Under the pieces are notes generated by a model. That model had not been told where the DNA came from, ran no database searches, and saw only the letters and a program-made list of their open reading frames with translations. This document shows, piece by piece, positions 1 to 9,108 of a stretch of 46,741 nt of DNA (positions within the stretch are counted from its first letter, which is position 1; the number at the start of each line of letters is the position of its first letter). Source of the DNA: Mycobacterium uberis (GTDB lineage Bacteria > Actinomycetota > Actinomycetes > Mycobacteriales > Mycobacteriaceae); the NCBI RefSeq assembly GCF_003408705.1, contig NZ_QAYL01000004.1, positions 1 to 46,741 on the forward strand, written 5' to 3'. A program made the position numbers and the translations under genes.

Positions 1-75
1 CAACTCACACAACCCATCGACCCACACCACAACCCACACCACCACACCCCACATAAAACAAAACCACACAACACC
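1..75. repeat. C/A-rich low-complexity tract
   Basis: The first 75 bases are almost entirely C and A on the given strand, built from irregular CAC/AAC/CCA steps with very few G or T. Read on the minus strand it continues the broken SRPBCC fragment and would encode a Gly/Val/Cys-rich nonsense tail. It has no clean repeat unit. It may be the edge of a low-complexity gene (a PE/PPE-like repeat, for example) or decayed DNA; I cannot tell from this edge. Confidence 0.5.
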
Positions 76-94
76 AGACCAGGGTGGGCAGAAG

Positions 95-145
95 CCCTGG
101 CAGAGAGGCATCAAGGATGCTTTTTCGCATTGTTTGTACAGCCAT
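95..145 (-). pseudogene. 5' stub of an SRPBCC paralogue (Rv0857-like)
   Basis: On the minus strand an ATG at 145 opens a reading MAVQTMRKSILDAS, which matches the start of the intact SRPBCC gene next door (MAVQASREFVIDAPP). The DNA just upstream of the two starts is also alike: the run tgtacagcca...aagctagcaatccg near 136-166 resembles the copy near 688-720. After about 14 codons the similarity ends and C/A-rich sequence follows. In M. tuberculosis the order is pdc, Rv0854, far, Rv0856, Rv0857, with Rv0854, Rv0856 and Rv0857 paralogous, so by position this is the beginning of the last one. Only the start survives in the window. Confidence 0.5.
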
Positions 146-242
146 AGGTACAAAGCTAGCAATCCGATTTCGCTGAGCCGACAAAGCCGGGAAAATCAGC
201 GACGGTGCGTCCCTTCAGCGATCGGTTTTCGCGGCAAAAAAT

Positions 243-701
243 TCAGCCATCGTGTTCCTGGACCGGCCGATTTCCTAACACCCACTTGCGCAGCCCTTCC
301 GTCGCGGCATCCAACACAATCTTGGTCGCACGTTTAACAACGAAACCTGGAATTAGCCCCGACGGCTCGACGGTGATATCGAAACGCACCCGCGTCTGAT
401 CGACACCCTCAGGTTTGACGCTGTACTCGACATGCTGTCCATGCTGCTGGAACGTCTCTTTAGCGTCCCATACCACCCAGTCAGGACCCCAGTGATATTC
501 CAGGATCTCAGTATCGACTAAACCAAGAACTTTGACGATGGTCTTCACATAGCGGGGCTGACCATCCGGGTAGCAGTCAAGGATTTCAACCCATCTGTGG
601 ACCGGAGACCACACCGACAAGACGCTAACATCGCTAAGCGCCTCCATGACCAGATCTGGCGGCGCATCGATCACAAATTCCCGAGATGCTTGTACAGCCA
701 C
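243..701 (-). CDS. SRPBCC (START/Bet v1-like) family protein, Rv0856-like
   Basis: An intact 152-residue protein. I chose the GTG at 701 (MAVQASREFVIDAPPD), which matches the family start; a longer in-frame reading to 779 exists but its extra residues look non-coding. Features of the polyketide-cyclase/SRPBCC fold are visible: the N-terminal strand EFVIDAPPDLVMEALSDV, the WSPVHRWVEIL segment, the conserved YHWGPDWVVWDAKETFQQ middle, and the C-terminal helix VKRATKIVLDAATEGLRKWV. Family members bind small hydrophobic ligands in a cytoplasmic helix-grip pocket; the ligand here is unknown. It is the only intact member of three tandem paralogues. Upstream on the same strand lies the broken racemase-family gene far. 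Its survival in a dead block suggests it is still used, but recent survival by chance is possible. Confidence 0.75.
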   Translation of the reverse strand: MAVQASREFVIDAPPDLVMEALSDVSVLSVWSPVHRWVEILDCYPDGQPRYVKTIVKVLGLVDTEILEYHWGPDWVVWDAKETFQQHGQHVEYSVKPEGVDQTRVRFDITVEPSGLIPGFVVKRATKIVLDAATEGLRKWVLGNRPVQEHDG

Positions 702-774
702 TACTTCTAAGCTAGCAATGCGGTCCCCGTCCGTGTGCGGCGAATGAGCAACGACTTTGTTACCACCTGATTCC

Positions 775-1900
775 AGCAATCAATGTGGTTGCCGCAGACG
801 GGGGACTGACCGGGCCAACAGGTGTTCGAGAAAACCACAGAGCCGGCACAGCCTAGTCAACATTGTAACAGGTGATTATCGTAGACCAGCCTCTCAGGGG
901 GTCGTTGTTTGCTGCCTTACTCCACGTCAACACCGGGGTGACGAATACATCGATGCCGGCAAAAAACCTGTGTTAACTGTTCTTGGGTCTGACTGGCGAA
1001 CCGCTGCGCGAAGATCGCGCGCATCTAGAGGATACAAAGCGATATCAAGCTGGCTCGACACCTCCTTGGCCAACAGACCAAGCCCGGTCAACAACGCGGC
1101 GAAAAACTGCGGATTGATGGCGCCGACAGACATATGTTTGCCATCGGCGGTCTCATAACAACGACAAAAAATACCACCATCGATCAGGAACAACTCGCGT
1201 TCGTCGCGCAGCGCACCGGTCGACTTCATGGTCCACATCATCTGGGCAAGCACACTGATCCCGTCTACCATCGCGGCGTCGACAATCTTCCCCTTGCCAG
1301 AACGTTCCCGTTCATACAGCGCGAACACTATGCCCAGCAGCATCAGCATCGAGCCGTGGCCAAAATCGGCGACCAGGTTCAGCGGTGGCCTCGACGACTG
1401 GTCGCGGTAGCCCAGCTCTAAAAGTGCACCGGTCTGCGATAGGCTAGTTAATAGTTGATAGCGTGACCCGCCATCGAGGCCAGCTACCCGTCCTGTCCCT
1501 AACCGGTAATACGTGCAAAGAGCAGTCAGCGGTTGATCGCTGCGCAGTCCCTGGGGCCGATACCAAATCGCTCGCAGGTACCGGGCCGGAAACAGCTCCA
1601 ACAACACATCGGCTTTGGCCGCGAGCCCCCAATAGCGCCCCCGACTACGTCTTTAGGTCCAAGTCTACGATCCGCTTTCCGCAATACAGCAGATCGCGGT
1701 CCTAGGACGGCATCGTCACGCCCACCTGATGGCGACTCGCTTCGCCCGGCTTCACCGCGCTTATGATCGCCACACCGCCAGGACAGCGTACTCGCATCAC
1801 GTCAACGCCGAGTTCGACCAAACACCACCCCCGCATAAGGTTCCGGTCCGATGCCACCAAGTTAGATGACCTTGACCCGGCCAGAGAACCCCAAAGGTAA
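775..1900 (-). pseudogene. far: far (CaiB/alpha-methylacyl-CoA racemase family) pseudogene, Rv0855-like
   Basis: Minus-strand fragments in several frames rebuild a type III CoA-transferase/racemase. The N-terminus near 1890-1830 reads GRVKVI-stop-LGGIGPEPYAG. Then come a DADVLLEL-like segment, GHAINY near 1460, and the long open part at 1421-960 (PPLNLVADFGHGSM, GKGKIVDAAMVDGISVL, ADGKHMSVGAINPQFFAALL). The C-terminal FSRTPVGPVSPPSAATT lies near 830-780. Stops and frameshifts occur throughout. The living enzyme epimerises 2-methylacyl-CoA thioesters during breakdown of branched lipids and sterols. It sits between two SRPBCC paralogues exactly as in M. tuberculosis. Confidence 0.8.
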
Positions 1901-1922
1901 GGTAATTATGTTACCTTACCTT
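1894..1922. promoter_or_regulatory. Perfect 12-bp inverted repeat with 5-nt loop
   Basis: AAGGTAAGGTAA (1894-1905), the spacer TTATG (1906-1910) and TTACCTTACCTT (1911-1922) form a perfect hairpin or dyad. It sits in the gap between the end of the upstream SRPBCC pseudogene (minus-strand stop at 1913-1911) and the start of far. Each arm is itself a tandem of AAGGT. It could be an operator, a transcript hairpin that limits read-through, or a palindrome grown by slippage. No U-tract follows on the minus strand, so a classical intrinsic terminator is not supported. Confidence 0.5.
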
Positions 1923-2335
1923 CACCTGCAGCACTCGCTTACGCAGCTCCTCGACCGCTGTCTCAATCGACCCGCTGACCAAGCGTTTGAGTACGACGTG
2001 GGACAACGGTACCATCGGCTCGGTGCTGAATTTCAAACTTGACGACAGTGCTATCACCTTTGGAGATCGAACCATACTTCCCATACTGCGAGCGTTCTGC
2101 TAAGGATCTGTCCAGTGCACCATGTTGCCGCTCCAGAGGTAGATGTCACCATCTGTTCGTCGGTCATACACACGACCTTGATGTTCATTTTCGCTTTGCT
2201 GGGCCGCCCGTTTCAAGCACCTCAGCGCTCTGATGCGCAGCTAACCGCCTGGGCATCGCTTCGATATTGGCGGTAACGTCGAGAACCTCCTCAAGGCTGG
2301 CTTCGACGATAATCTTACGGGATTCATTGGCTACT
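1911..2335 (-). pseudogene. SRPBCC family pseudogene, Rv0854-like
   Basis: The minus strand from about 2335 reads VANESRKIIVEASLEEVLDV, then TANIEAMPRRLAAHQSAEVL, which is the SRPBCC N-terminus. Later pieces include KRKMNIKVVCMTDEQMV and a shifted segment ending RKRVLQVKVR-stop at 1911. The start codon position reads ATA, and the middle holds stops and at least two frame changes. It lies between pdc, which runs the other way, and far. It is a third tandem paralogue of the intact gene at 243-701. The living family binds small hydrophobic ligands; no ligand is known here. Confidence 0.75.
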
Positions 2336-2411
2336 ATAGCCTAATGCGATAGCACGATAGAAAACCGGTGCCCGGTCGATAGTGGTTTCCGCCCAGCGTA
2401 CCGTCGTCTTC

Positions 2412-4133
2412 GTGACCGCCTCCAAGAGTGAAGCCACGACCGATGCCGTCTATACAGTCAGTGACTACCTGCTTGACCGCCTCGCCGAGCTTGGCGTGAC
2501 CGATATCTTCGGCGTCCCCGGTGACTACAACCTGGAATTTCTCGACCATATCGTCGCCCATCCAACGATTAGCTGGGTGGGCAGCGCCAACGAACTGAAC
2601 GCCGGCTACGCCGCCGACGGGTATGGACGCTTGCGCGGAATATCCGCTCTAGTAACGACATTCGGAGTTGGTGAACTCTCGGCCGCTAACGCGATCGCGG
2701 GAAGCTATGCCGAGCATGTACCTGTCGTACACATTGTCGGCGGCCCTTCCAAAGACGCGCAAGGCACCCGCCAAGCACTACACCACTCGCTCGGCGATGG
2801 GGACTTCGAGCACTTCTTCCGGATCAGCAGCGAAATCACCTGCGCGCAAGCCAATCTCATACCAGCGACAGCGTACAGAGAGATTGACCGGGTGCTCAGT
2901 GAGGTGCGTGAGCACAAACGGCCCGGATACATATTGTTGTCCACCGACGTGGCCCGCTTCCCCGCCGAACCACCCGGTGCCCTATTGCCGCACTATATCG
3001 GAGGCACCAGTCCGCGAGCGTTGTCACTATTCATCGACGCCGCCACCAAACTCATTTCCGATCACCAGATAACGGTACTCGCGGATGTGCTGGTCCATCG
3101 GTTGCAAGTGATCAAAGAGCTCGAGACGTTGCTGGCGGCCGATGTGGTACCACACGCCACATTGATGTGGGGAAAAAGTCTACTCGACGAAAGCTCGCCT
3201 AACTTTCTCGGGATCTATGCCGGGGCGGCCAGCACCGAAACGGTCCGTGCAGGGATTGAGCAGGCACCTGTGCTGGTTACCGCCGGGATGGTGTTTACCG
3301 ACATAGTCAGTGGTTTCTTCAGCCAACGGATCGACCCAGTCCGGACCATCGACGTGGGACAGTACCAGAGCAGTGTGGCCGGTGAGGTGTTCGCGCCGCT
3401 GGAAATGGGTACAGCACTCAAGGCATTAGCGTCAATCTTGGTGCACCGCGGCATCAACTCACCGCCAGTGAACTTACCACCTGGCAACCCACCTGCGGAC
3501 CCACCATCACCCGATCAACCGCTGACCCAACAGATCCTATGGGACAGGCTCTGTGTAGAGTTCACACCGGGAAACGTGGTACTAGCCGATCAGGGAACCG
3601 CATTTTACGGCATAGCGGACCATCGGTTGCCGCGAGGAGTTACGTTCATCGGTCAACCTCTCTGGGGCTCAATTGGTTACACGCTACCCGCGGCGCTCGG
3701 CGCGGGATTGGCGTATCGCGACCGCAGGACAGTATTGCTGATTGGCGACGGCGCTGCGCAACTGACGGTCCAGGAACTCGGTGTCTTCTTTCGCGAGAGA
3801 TTGGCACCGGTCATCGTAGTAATCAACAACGACGGCTACACAATCGAACGAGCGATCCACGGAGAGACAGCCCCCTACAACGACATTGTGCGCTGGTGTT
3901 GGACCGACATCCCGAGCGCACTGGGGGTGACCAATCACTCGGCCTTCCGGACAGAGACCTATGGCGAGCTCAATGAAGCATTCACCGTCGCCGCCGCACG
4001 TAAGGATCAGATGGTTCTCATCGAAGTCGTAGTGCCAAGGCTTGATCTTCCTGACCTGCTGATTGCATTAACCCAGTCAGCACGGGACAACAGCCAGATA
4101 CTTCGGCTGTCTAGCCCAAGAAGGGGCCACTGA
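2412..4133 (+). CDS. pdc: Thiamine-diphosphate 2-keto acid decarboxylase (Pdc/Kdc, Rv0853c-like)
   Basis: Intact, 573 residues, close to the usual 560-570. I chose the GTG at 2412 ([20 protein letters not shown]), which aligns with the mycobacterial family; the earlier start at 2382 adds ten unlikely residues. The N-terminal PYR domain carries FGVPGDYN and the catalytic Glu in [18 protein letters not shown] central TPP-M domain follows ([21 protein letters not shown]). The C-terminal PP domain has the diphosphate/magnesium motif [13 protein letters not shown]...INNDGYT. The enzyme non-oxidatively decarboxylates pyruvate-like, indole-pyruvate or branched-chain 2-keto acids to aldehydes in the cytosol; the mycobacterial homologue is reported to prefer branched-chain substrates. 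It runs convergently to a dead fadD and divergently from dead neighbours, so its preservation is notable. Confidence 0.92.
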   Translation: MTASKSEATTDAVYTVSDYLLDRLAELGVTDIFGVPGDYNLEFLDHIVAHPTISWVGSANELNAGYAADGYGRLRGISALVTTFGVGELSAANAIAGSYAEHVPVVHIVGGPSKDAQGTRQALHHSLGDGDFEHFFRISSEITCAQANLIPATAYREIDRVLSEVREHKRPGYILLSTDVARFPAEPPGALLPHYIGGTSPRALSLFIDAATKLISDHQITVLADVLVHRLQVIKELETLLAADVVPHATLMWGKSLLDESSPNFLGIYAGAASTETVRAGIEQAPVLVTAGMVFTDIVSGFFSQRIDPVRTIDVGQYQSSVAGEVFAPLEMGTALKALASILVHRGINSPPVNLPPGNPPADPPSPDQPLTQQILWDRLCVEFTPGNVVLADQGTAFYGIADHRLPRGVTFIGQPLWGSIGYTLPAALGAGLAYRDRRTVLLIGDGAAQLTVQELGVFFRERLAPVIVVINNDGYTIERAIHGETAPYNDIVRWCWTDIPSALGVTNHSAFRTETYGELNEAFTVAAARKDQMVLIEVVVPRLDLPDLLIALTQSARDNSQILRLSSPRRGH

Positions 4134-4554
4134 AACAGGCTCAGTTATATCGGTAGGCAAGCATCGCGTGATGCGTTCACTTTGCCGTCCCAATGCGCAT
4201 CACGTCGAACAACCGGTCGACGAACAGTAAAGGGTAGGGTCATACTCCCACTTTGGATAACCATTAGACCACAGCGTCGGGATGATCAATCCTATACCAT
4301 GCCTCATAATTTAATCAGGAAGCTCCTACACGCTCAAGCTTTAATGATAATCGTCAAAAGATTGAAAAAGCAATATATTTCGGATATCAGCTGCGTTTAA
4401 TCTGTCTATCGCACAACAAACCTCCGCGGTTAGGGTTGGCACGTCGTGGACAGCTGCGATCACAGCCACCACTACCCCGGGTGCGGTGGGAGCTAATCCA
4501 GAGATCGGAGTCACTGCGACAAATCTGTCGATGATATCGCCGGTAGTCACCAAA
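4134..4554. other. No recognisable gene between pdc and fadD remnant
   Basis: About 420 bases after the pdc stop. Some A/T-rich stretches occur (around 4290-4390). I see no conserved coding motif in any frame and no RNA gene. It probably holds the lost 3' part of the downstream minus-strand fadD gene and former intergenic DNA. Confidence 0.4.
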
Positions 4555-5935
4555 GCCAGTCTTTCATCAATTTTTCCGGCAGCATTTCACAGTAGCTCGT
4601 CGAGAAATGTTATAAATTCTGATACTTTACATGCTGCCATACACTCTCGGCACCATGCAATCAAGTCAGCTTCGGACAACGAGGTCTTCGGCACCACAAA
4701 CACTCTACCTACCTGGCCTAAGTCGTTCGTCGGGAATTCCGATGATCGCGGTCTTCACGACCGCTAGGTGGATCGAGTAGGACACCCTCGATCTCCGCCG
4801 AGTACGCGTTGAAGTCGCCTACGATGAAAATGTCCTTTTTGCGGCCGTTAATCCTCAGCCGTCCCGCCGCATCCAGGCTACTCAGATCGCCAGTGTGCAA
4901 ACAACCCTCGACATCAATCGCCTTCGCGGTGTCATGTAGAGTTATCACAATACCCCTGTATGACACAGTATTCTTGGATCAAGAACTATCCGTCATCGGC
5001 AATGCGCTGCGCATTCCACTGGGTAAGTTGCACAGGTATGTTGGCCGAGCCCGCCCACTATCGACAGCAGTGGCGGCAGGTCATGGTTCCCCTAGGTCAG
5101 TAACAGCGAACGGTACAGCGTCGACGCCCTGGTCAGCATATTAGTCTATTTACACTTAAATCAGCTCCAGCACACTATTGATCTCGAAGACGGCAACCAG
5201 GACGACGGTGAATCCTCGGATCATCGAAACGATACAGCCCGTTTTGTAACCGAAGGTGTGGAAAAACAGGTTTACGATCAGATAGCGGTCACCTTCACGT
5301 AGGTCAGCGAGATAACACCAATCAGCTTAGAACCGCAGGTTCTTCAGGTGATTTATCATCACCCTTTTGGGCCGTCCAGTGATGACCGAGGTGTAGATGA
5401 CATCCGCGATGTCGATGCCGCTGGTCCGCCGCTCGAATTACGAATCACTGGCCAAAAAGTCCGACTTGAGATAGATGGCGGCTACATCGGCAGAATCAGA
5501 GAAACCCTTTCCCAAGAAGCATTTTTCAACCAACATACTTTTCGCTATACTGCGAAATATAATGCCGGTAGCGTAGGCGGCCTTGAGCCTGGTATTGAAC
5601 GGAACCAGCACCACGTCAGCGGTCAGCAAAACGAATGCTGCGACGATCCATGCGCCGGAATTTGATTCCCAGATGGCGACCTGATCGCCTTTGCCAGTAC
5701 CATATAACGCGAAACATCCAGCAGTACAATGAATCCGGCCTATAATCCGAACGAGTATCGGGAACATGAAGCTGTCGACGACGGCTCTTAGCCGTAACCG
5801 AAGCGATCCGTCGCACTCAACACCATCGCAGAGATAGTCGTCCAACTTTGCGGACCCGGCTAATCGCTGCGGGCCACGAGAGTAATACCGACATAAGACG
5901 AGCGAGACTGCCGCCCACGACCTGTGCTTGACCAT
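4555..5935 (-). pseudogene. Acyl-CoA synthetase (FadD) pseudogene
   Basis: Minus-strand fragments in different frames rebuild an ANL-superfamily acyl-CoA ligase. The N-terminal part at 5760-5430 has GTGKGDQVAIWESNSGAWIV and AFVLLTADVVLVPFNTRLKA. The C-terminal subdomain at 4960-4740 has AIDVEGCLHTGDLSSLDAAG, then RLRINGRKKDIFIVGDFNAY with the hinge and catalytic-lysine region. The tail at 4720-4580 reads VGRVFVVPKTSLSEADLIAW and ends near NAAGKI. The central ATP-binding motif region is not readable and stops are frequent. The living enzyme activates fatty or sterol-derived acids to acyl-CoA. By position it matches fadD16 of M. tuberculosis (next to pdc), but the sequence reads more like the FadD3 type, so I give no symbol. 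Confidence 0.75.
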
Positions 5936-5944
5936 TTACGCTCA

Positions 5945-6880
5945 AATACTGCAACGTATCCGTATACTACAGGAGCTATACGAGCCCCTGCGAGTGCAGA
6001 AAGTCCGAGCCATAGAGGAACCTGTTCACCCCAATGAGGCCAACCAAGTCGCTGGCGCTATCTTCATATAATAAACTGCTGTGGATATGGTTCTTGCTCT
6101 TTTCGACCTAGTCACCGCCAGGAAAACTGTCCAACGTTTTCTTGTAAACACCGGTCAGCTAATCCAGCAACGGGAATAACCACTTCGATCCGGACTCGAT
6201 GACCGCGACCTTCAGTCGTGGGAAGCAATACAAAGCGCCGTGAATCATCCAGGATACCACAGCATCCTGGACCGACCGTCACTTGTTGAGCATGGCCAAT
6301 ACATTCGTTTGGAATGGGAGTATATCCTTGTCGCCACCGTCCCATTCGGCGGTGTATTGAGCGTAGCCACTGTTCGACGAATGCATCGCCATCAGTACGT
6401 TATGGTCGACACATCGCTGCCAGAATGAGTCGAACTCCGGTACCGCGAACGAGCGTGGACCGCTGTAACCGGAAACGGAGACCGGCCGCACCAGAATCGT
6501 CCGCGCGCCACGTCACACCCACCCAGTCCAGCTCCTCGATCGCATTCTCGACGATCGGCAAGCTGACCACTAGGACGATGAAAATAGGATCATGGTAGCT
6601 GACACCCCACACCTGATCGAGCCACTGGTGTAGCGCATGCACCATCAACGCTGGGTCGTCACACATTCGCTTCTCAACCAGACTGGCCAGCGTCGGTAAT
6701 ATCACTGAACGGTCGACACCTAGCCTATTCATCAGCTCCAGTCAGAGGCCGGGCTCGCTAAAGGCCGGGATCGAGTGTCTCGGCTCACCAAATATTTGCC
6801 GGCGACTCTTGATTTCCGGATTGCCATTTTGAATTACTCCTCCCATCGTTCCAGAACGGGCGACCATCTCAAACGTGGAA
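5945..6880 (-). pseudogene. Amidohydrolase (TIM-barrel metal hydrolase) pseudogene
   Basis: The minus strand reads GEPRHSIPAFSEPG (near 6800-6760), LMNRLGVDRSVILPTLASLV and EKRMCDDPAL at 6735-6640, SYHDPIF near 6600, and VSGYSGPRSFAVPEFDSFWQ near 6480-6420. AMHSSNSGYAQYTAEWDGGD and PFQTNVLAMLN follow to 6280. The C-terminal barrel end (GLIGVNRFLYGSDF) lies near 6040-6000. Frames change several times and stops interrupt it. These are the hallmarks of the amidohydrolase-2 family found beside acyl-CoA catabolic genes in mycobacteria. It lies directly upstream of the FadD relic on the same strand, so the two were probably one operon. Confidence 0.7.
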
Positions 6881-7244
6881 TTTAGAATAAAATCACTGAT
6901 GTGACCGCAAACTGCAATACTCGTTCGGCTATTAACCTGGAGACATACTGGATCGCTTCGCTATAGCGCTTCAGCAGCTACTTGGTGAGCGAACCTTGCG
7001 TCTCGTAGCGAGTTTCGTGTCGGCGTCTCACAGTGAATACATCGAGTCAGCTACTGACATAATATACTCTATTTCTATGTATGAGAATCGTGATTTTCGT
7101 ACATAGCACACTTCAACACCTGACCACACGAGCTATCACGCATGGATTCGGAGCGGCACAAGCAGGAACACAGAAATTCTTAGGCAATGTTATTCTCTTT
7201 TCACGAAAATGCGAATATAGCAAGAGCCGCACATAGTGTACTTA
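6881..7244. other. No recognisable gene
   Basis: A 360-base A/T-richer stretch between the divergent amidohydrolase and enoyl-CoA hydratase relics. No conserved coding motif or RNA gene is visible. It probably held the divergent promoters of the two dead transcription units. Confidence 0.4.
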
Positions 7245-7923
7245 TATTTTTGATCACGGACTTGCGGTACTCACCATCGACCGTCCCCACGTACGCAATG
7301 CCATTTCGCTGGGGACGATATATGTAGCACGACACCGTGCAAGGCGCCCAAGTCGTGATCATCAAGGATGCCGGCGATCGGGCATTTATTTTGGGCTGTA
7401 ACCTCAAAGAACTCGGCACGATCCGAACCTAAGCAGGTGCCGCAGCGATGGCCTGTCAGATGCGGACGATCTGTGATCAACTGGCGGGGGCACTCGACCC
7501 GATGATCGCCGTGCTCAACGGTCACGCGCCCGGTGAAAGCGTCGGAGGTCGCTGTGACCTCCAAGGACATTGAGATTGGCTTCAATCAAGTGGCGTGCGA
7601 AGATCACACCAGTCTGGAGAGGAACGGAGCGGTTGACAGCATTGGTCGGCAAGAGCCGGACGCTGCTGCTGGCGGGCACTGGCACTGTTGTCCTCGACGC
7701 GACGGACACCGAAGGCATTGGACTCGCCGACCAGGTGTTCCCGCAACGGTCCTTCGAGCAGACCTGGCTCGAAATCGCCACAGCGTTCGCGAGTCAGGCA
7801 AATCGCGATATCAAACGCGTCATCAGAAGAACATCCACCGAAGAAGCGGTTGCGCGGTTCGCGCGATTGAGGGTCGACGATCAGCACTGGCTCACCACCG
7901 ATCGCGTGCTAAACCAGCAGTAG
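7245..7923 (+). pseudogene. Enoyl-CoA hydratase/isomerase (EchA-type) pseudogene
   Basis: Plus-strand pieces read VAVLTIDRPHVRNAISLGTI near 7262-7320, GAQVVIIKDAGDRAFI and LGCNLKELGTIRT-stop near 7345-7430, and DPMIAVLNGHAPGES near 7496-7540 (normally AxxxGxxxGGG, where the oxyanion-hole glycines are damaged). The second half reads VEIGFNQVA-like and LLLAGTGTVVLDATDTEGIG near 7670-7720, and ends VDDQHWLTTDRVLNQQ at 7920. At least three frame changes and a stop make it inactive. Crotonase enzymes hydrate 2-enoyl-CoA in beta-oxidation. It runs opposite to the FadD/amidohydrolase relics and belongs to the same lost lipid-breakdown cluster. Confidence 0.75.
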
Positions 7924-7953
7924 CGCCAGTAACCAAACAAGCGGAGAGCCGAC

Positions 7954-8335
7954 ATGACGACCACCAAAAATAGCACGACCGTTACTGTGGCAAGAGCAAC
8001 TACAGCAACGCTTTTCGCGGTGCTGCCGGTGCTGTTCCTAAGCTCTGGTACGTCACGCGTCGACGACCCGATGATGCATCACGTTACATACACCATCACC
8101 GCGTCTAAAACGATCTAGACCGACATCCACTTACCTGGATCAAGATCCGCCGATCTTCTCTGACTACAGCCACAATCCCTACCAGTTTGTCCCACACATA
8201 AACTTTGACACCGTCCAGGACAGTCCGTGAGTGTACGAACTCAATTTGGCAAACCCCAACGAGTGAGTAATAGTTTCAGTCAGCAATGACCCGGTCCAGG
8301 CTTGCAACATATCCGGAACAGGCTGCGGCTCGCCT
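7954..8335 (+). pseudogene. Small secreted protein pseudogene
   Basis: An ATG at 7954 opens MTTTKNSTTVTVARATTATL, then FAVLPVLFLSSG, a plausible signal peptide or lipoprotein-like N-terminus. After a stop near 8118 the reading continues in another frame as PPIFSDYSHNPYQFVPHINF, DTVQDSP and ELNLANP, a pattern I associate with small exported mycobacterial proteins. I do not recognise the family with certainty. It lies 30 bases after the enoyl-CoA hydratase relic on the same strand and converges on the TetR relic. Confidence 0.5.
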
Positions 8336-8890
8336 TCTAGGCCGCATAGATAATTTTAAACCAGCTCAAAGGTTTCGGCGTGACCAATAGACATCCCAAC
8401 CACCTGCTCGAGCATCAGTAACCGCGGCAAGCTGGCCATAAACACCGTTCATACCACCAGTGGTATGTCACAAGTACCCACTCCATAGCGCTGCCGTGCA
8501 GTCGTCACTGCATGGCACTGTTCATCGCGGAAACATGCAACTTAGTAGGCTGTTTCAGCCCGTATTTCCTTGCGACGATTCGCCGAGGTCATGAATTCCA
8601 TCAAAATCCGAGTGCATGCGATATTGGTGCCAAACCTCCACAATGTCAACAACAGCCAAGGCGATTGCAGCGCTTTGACTTAACATCTGAAGACTTTCTT
8701 CGGCGCAACAGCGGAAGACCTCCAGGAACAGCTCCTTCCACGGTGCGGAAGTAATAATGCACGAGCTGAGATTTCAGCCCCGCCCTGTTCACGAGGCATC
8801 GCGACGTAACCCTCTTCAAGCATCAATTGCTTGGCCATATCGAGCAGTAAGCCGCGATTCTTAGCGTCGATGCCATGCCCTCACTCCATG
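8320..8890 (-). pseudogene. TetR/AcrR family regulator pseudogene
   Basis: The minus strand reads LLLDMAKQLMLEEGYVAM near 8860-8800 (helix 1 of a TetR DNA-binding domain), a shifted LKSQLVHYYFRT-like piece near 8770-8740, FLEVFRRCAEE-like near 8720, and then LALLTLWRFGTNIACTRILM and EFMTSANRRKEIRAETAY near 8650-8550. The C-terminal VFMASLPRLLMLEQVVGMSI and GHAETFELV lie near 8450-8360. Stops and frame changes are numerous. It faces the P450 relic across a short gap, the usual layout of a TetR repressor and its target. Confidence 0.7.
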
Positions 8891-9108
8891 CTGTTGACAT
8901 CTGCTCAAAGGTTTATTGGCCTGTCAAGTCGACCACGCTGGTGGTAACCACGTCACGTTACAGCTTAGGTTGTCTACCTTTACCACATACATTATCGGCC
9001 ATGCTGAACTAATGTTCAGCACTTTATAGATTTCGAACACGCGCGACGGAGAGCTCTCATCATCTACGCACCTGTCGGACAACATCAGTTTCTAGAAGAA
9101 CGCACAAC
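8891..9108. promoter_or_regulatory. Former divergent promoter region between TetR and P450 relics
   Basis: About 220 bases between the divergent TetR and P450 starts. The stretch around 8985-9025 is A/T-rich and contains short imperfect dyads (gaactaatgttcagc). Placement suggests the old operator and promoters lay here. No specific box is convincing. Confidence 0.25.

Noticed and set aside
1894..1922. IdeR/iron box
   Set aside because: The AGGTAA/TTACCT arms resemble half-sites but the spacing (5 rather than about 3 bases) and the outer repeats do not fit the 19-bp consensus.
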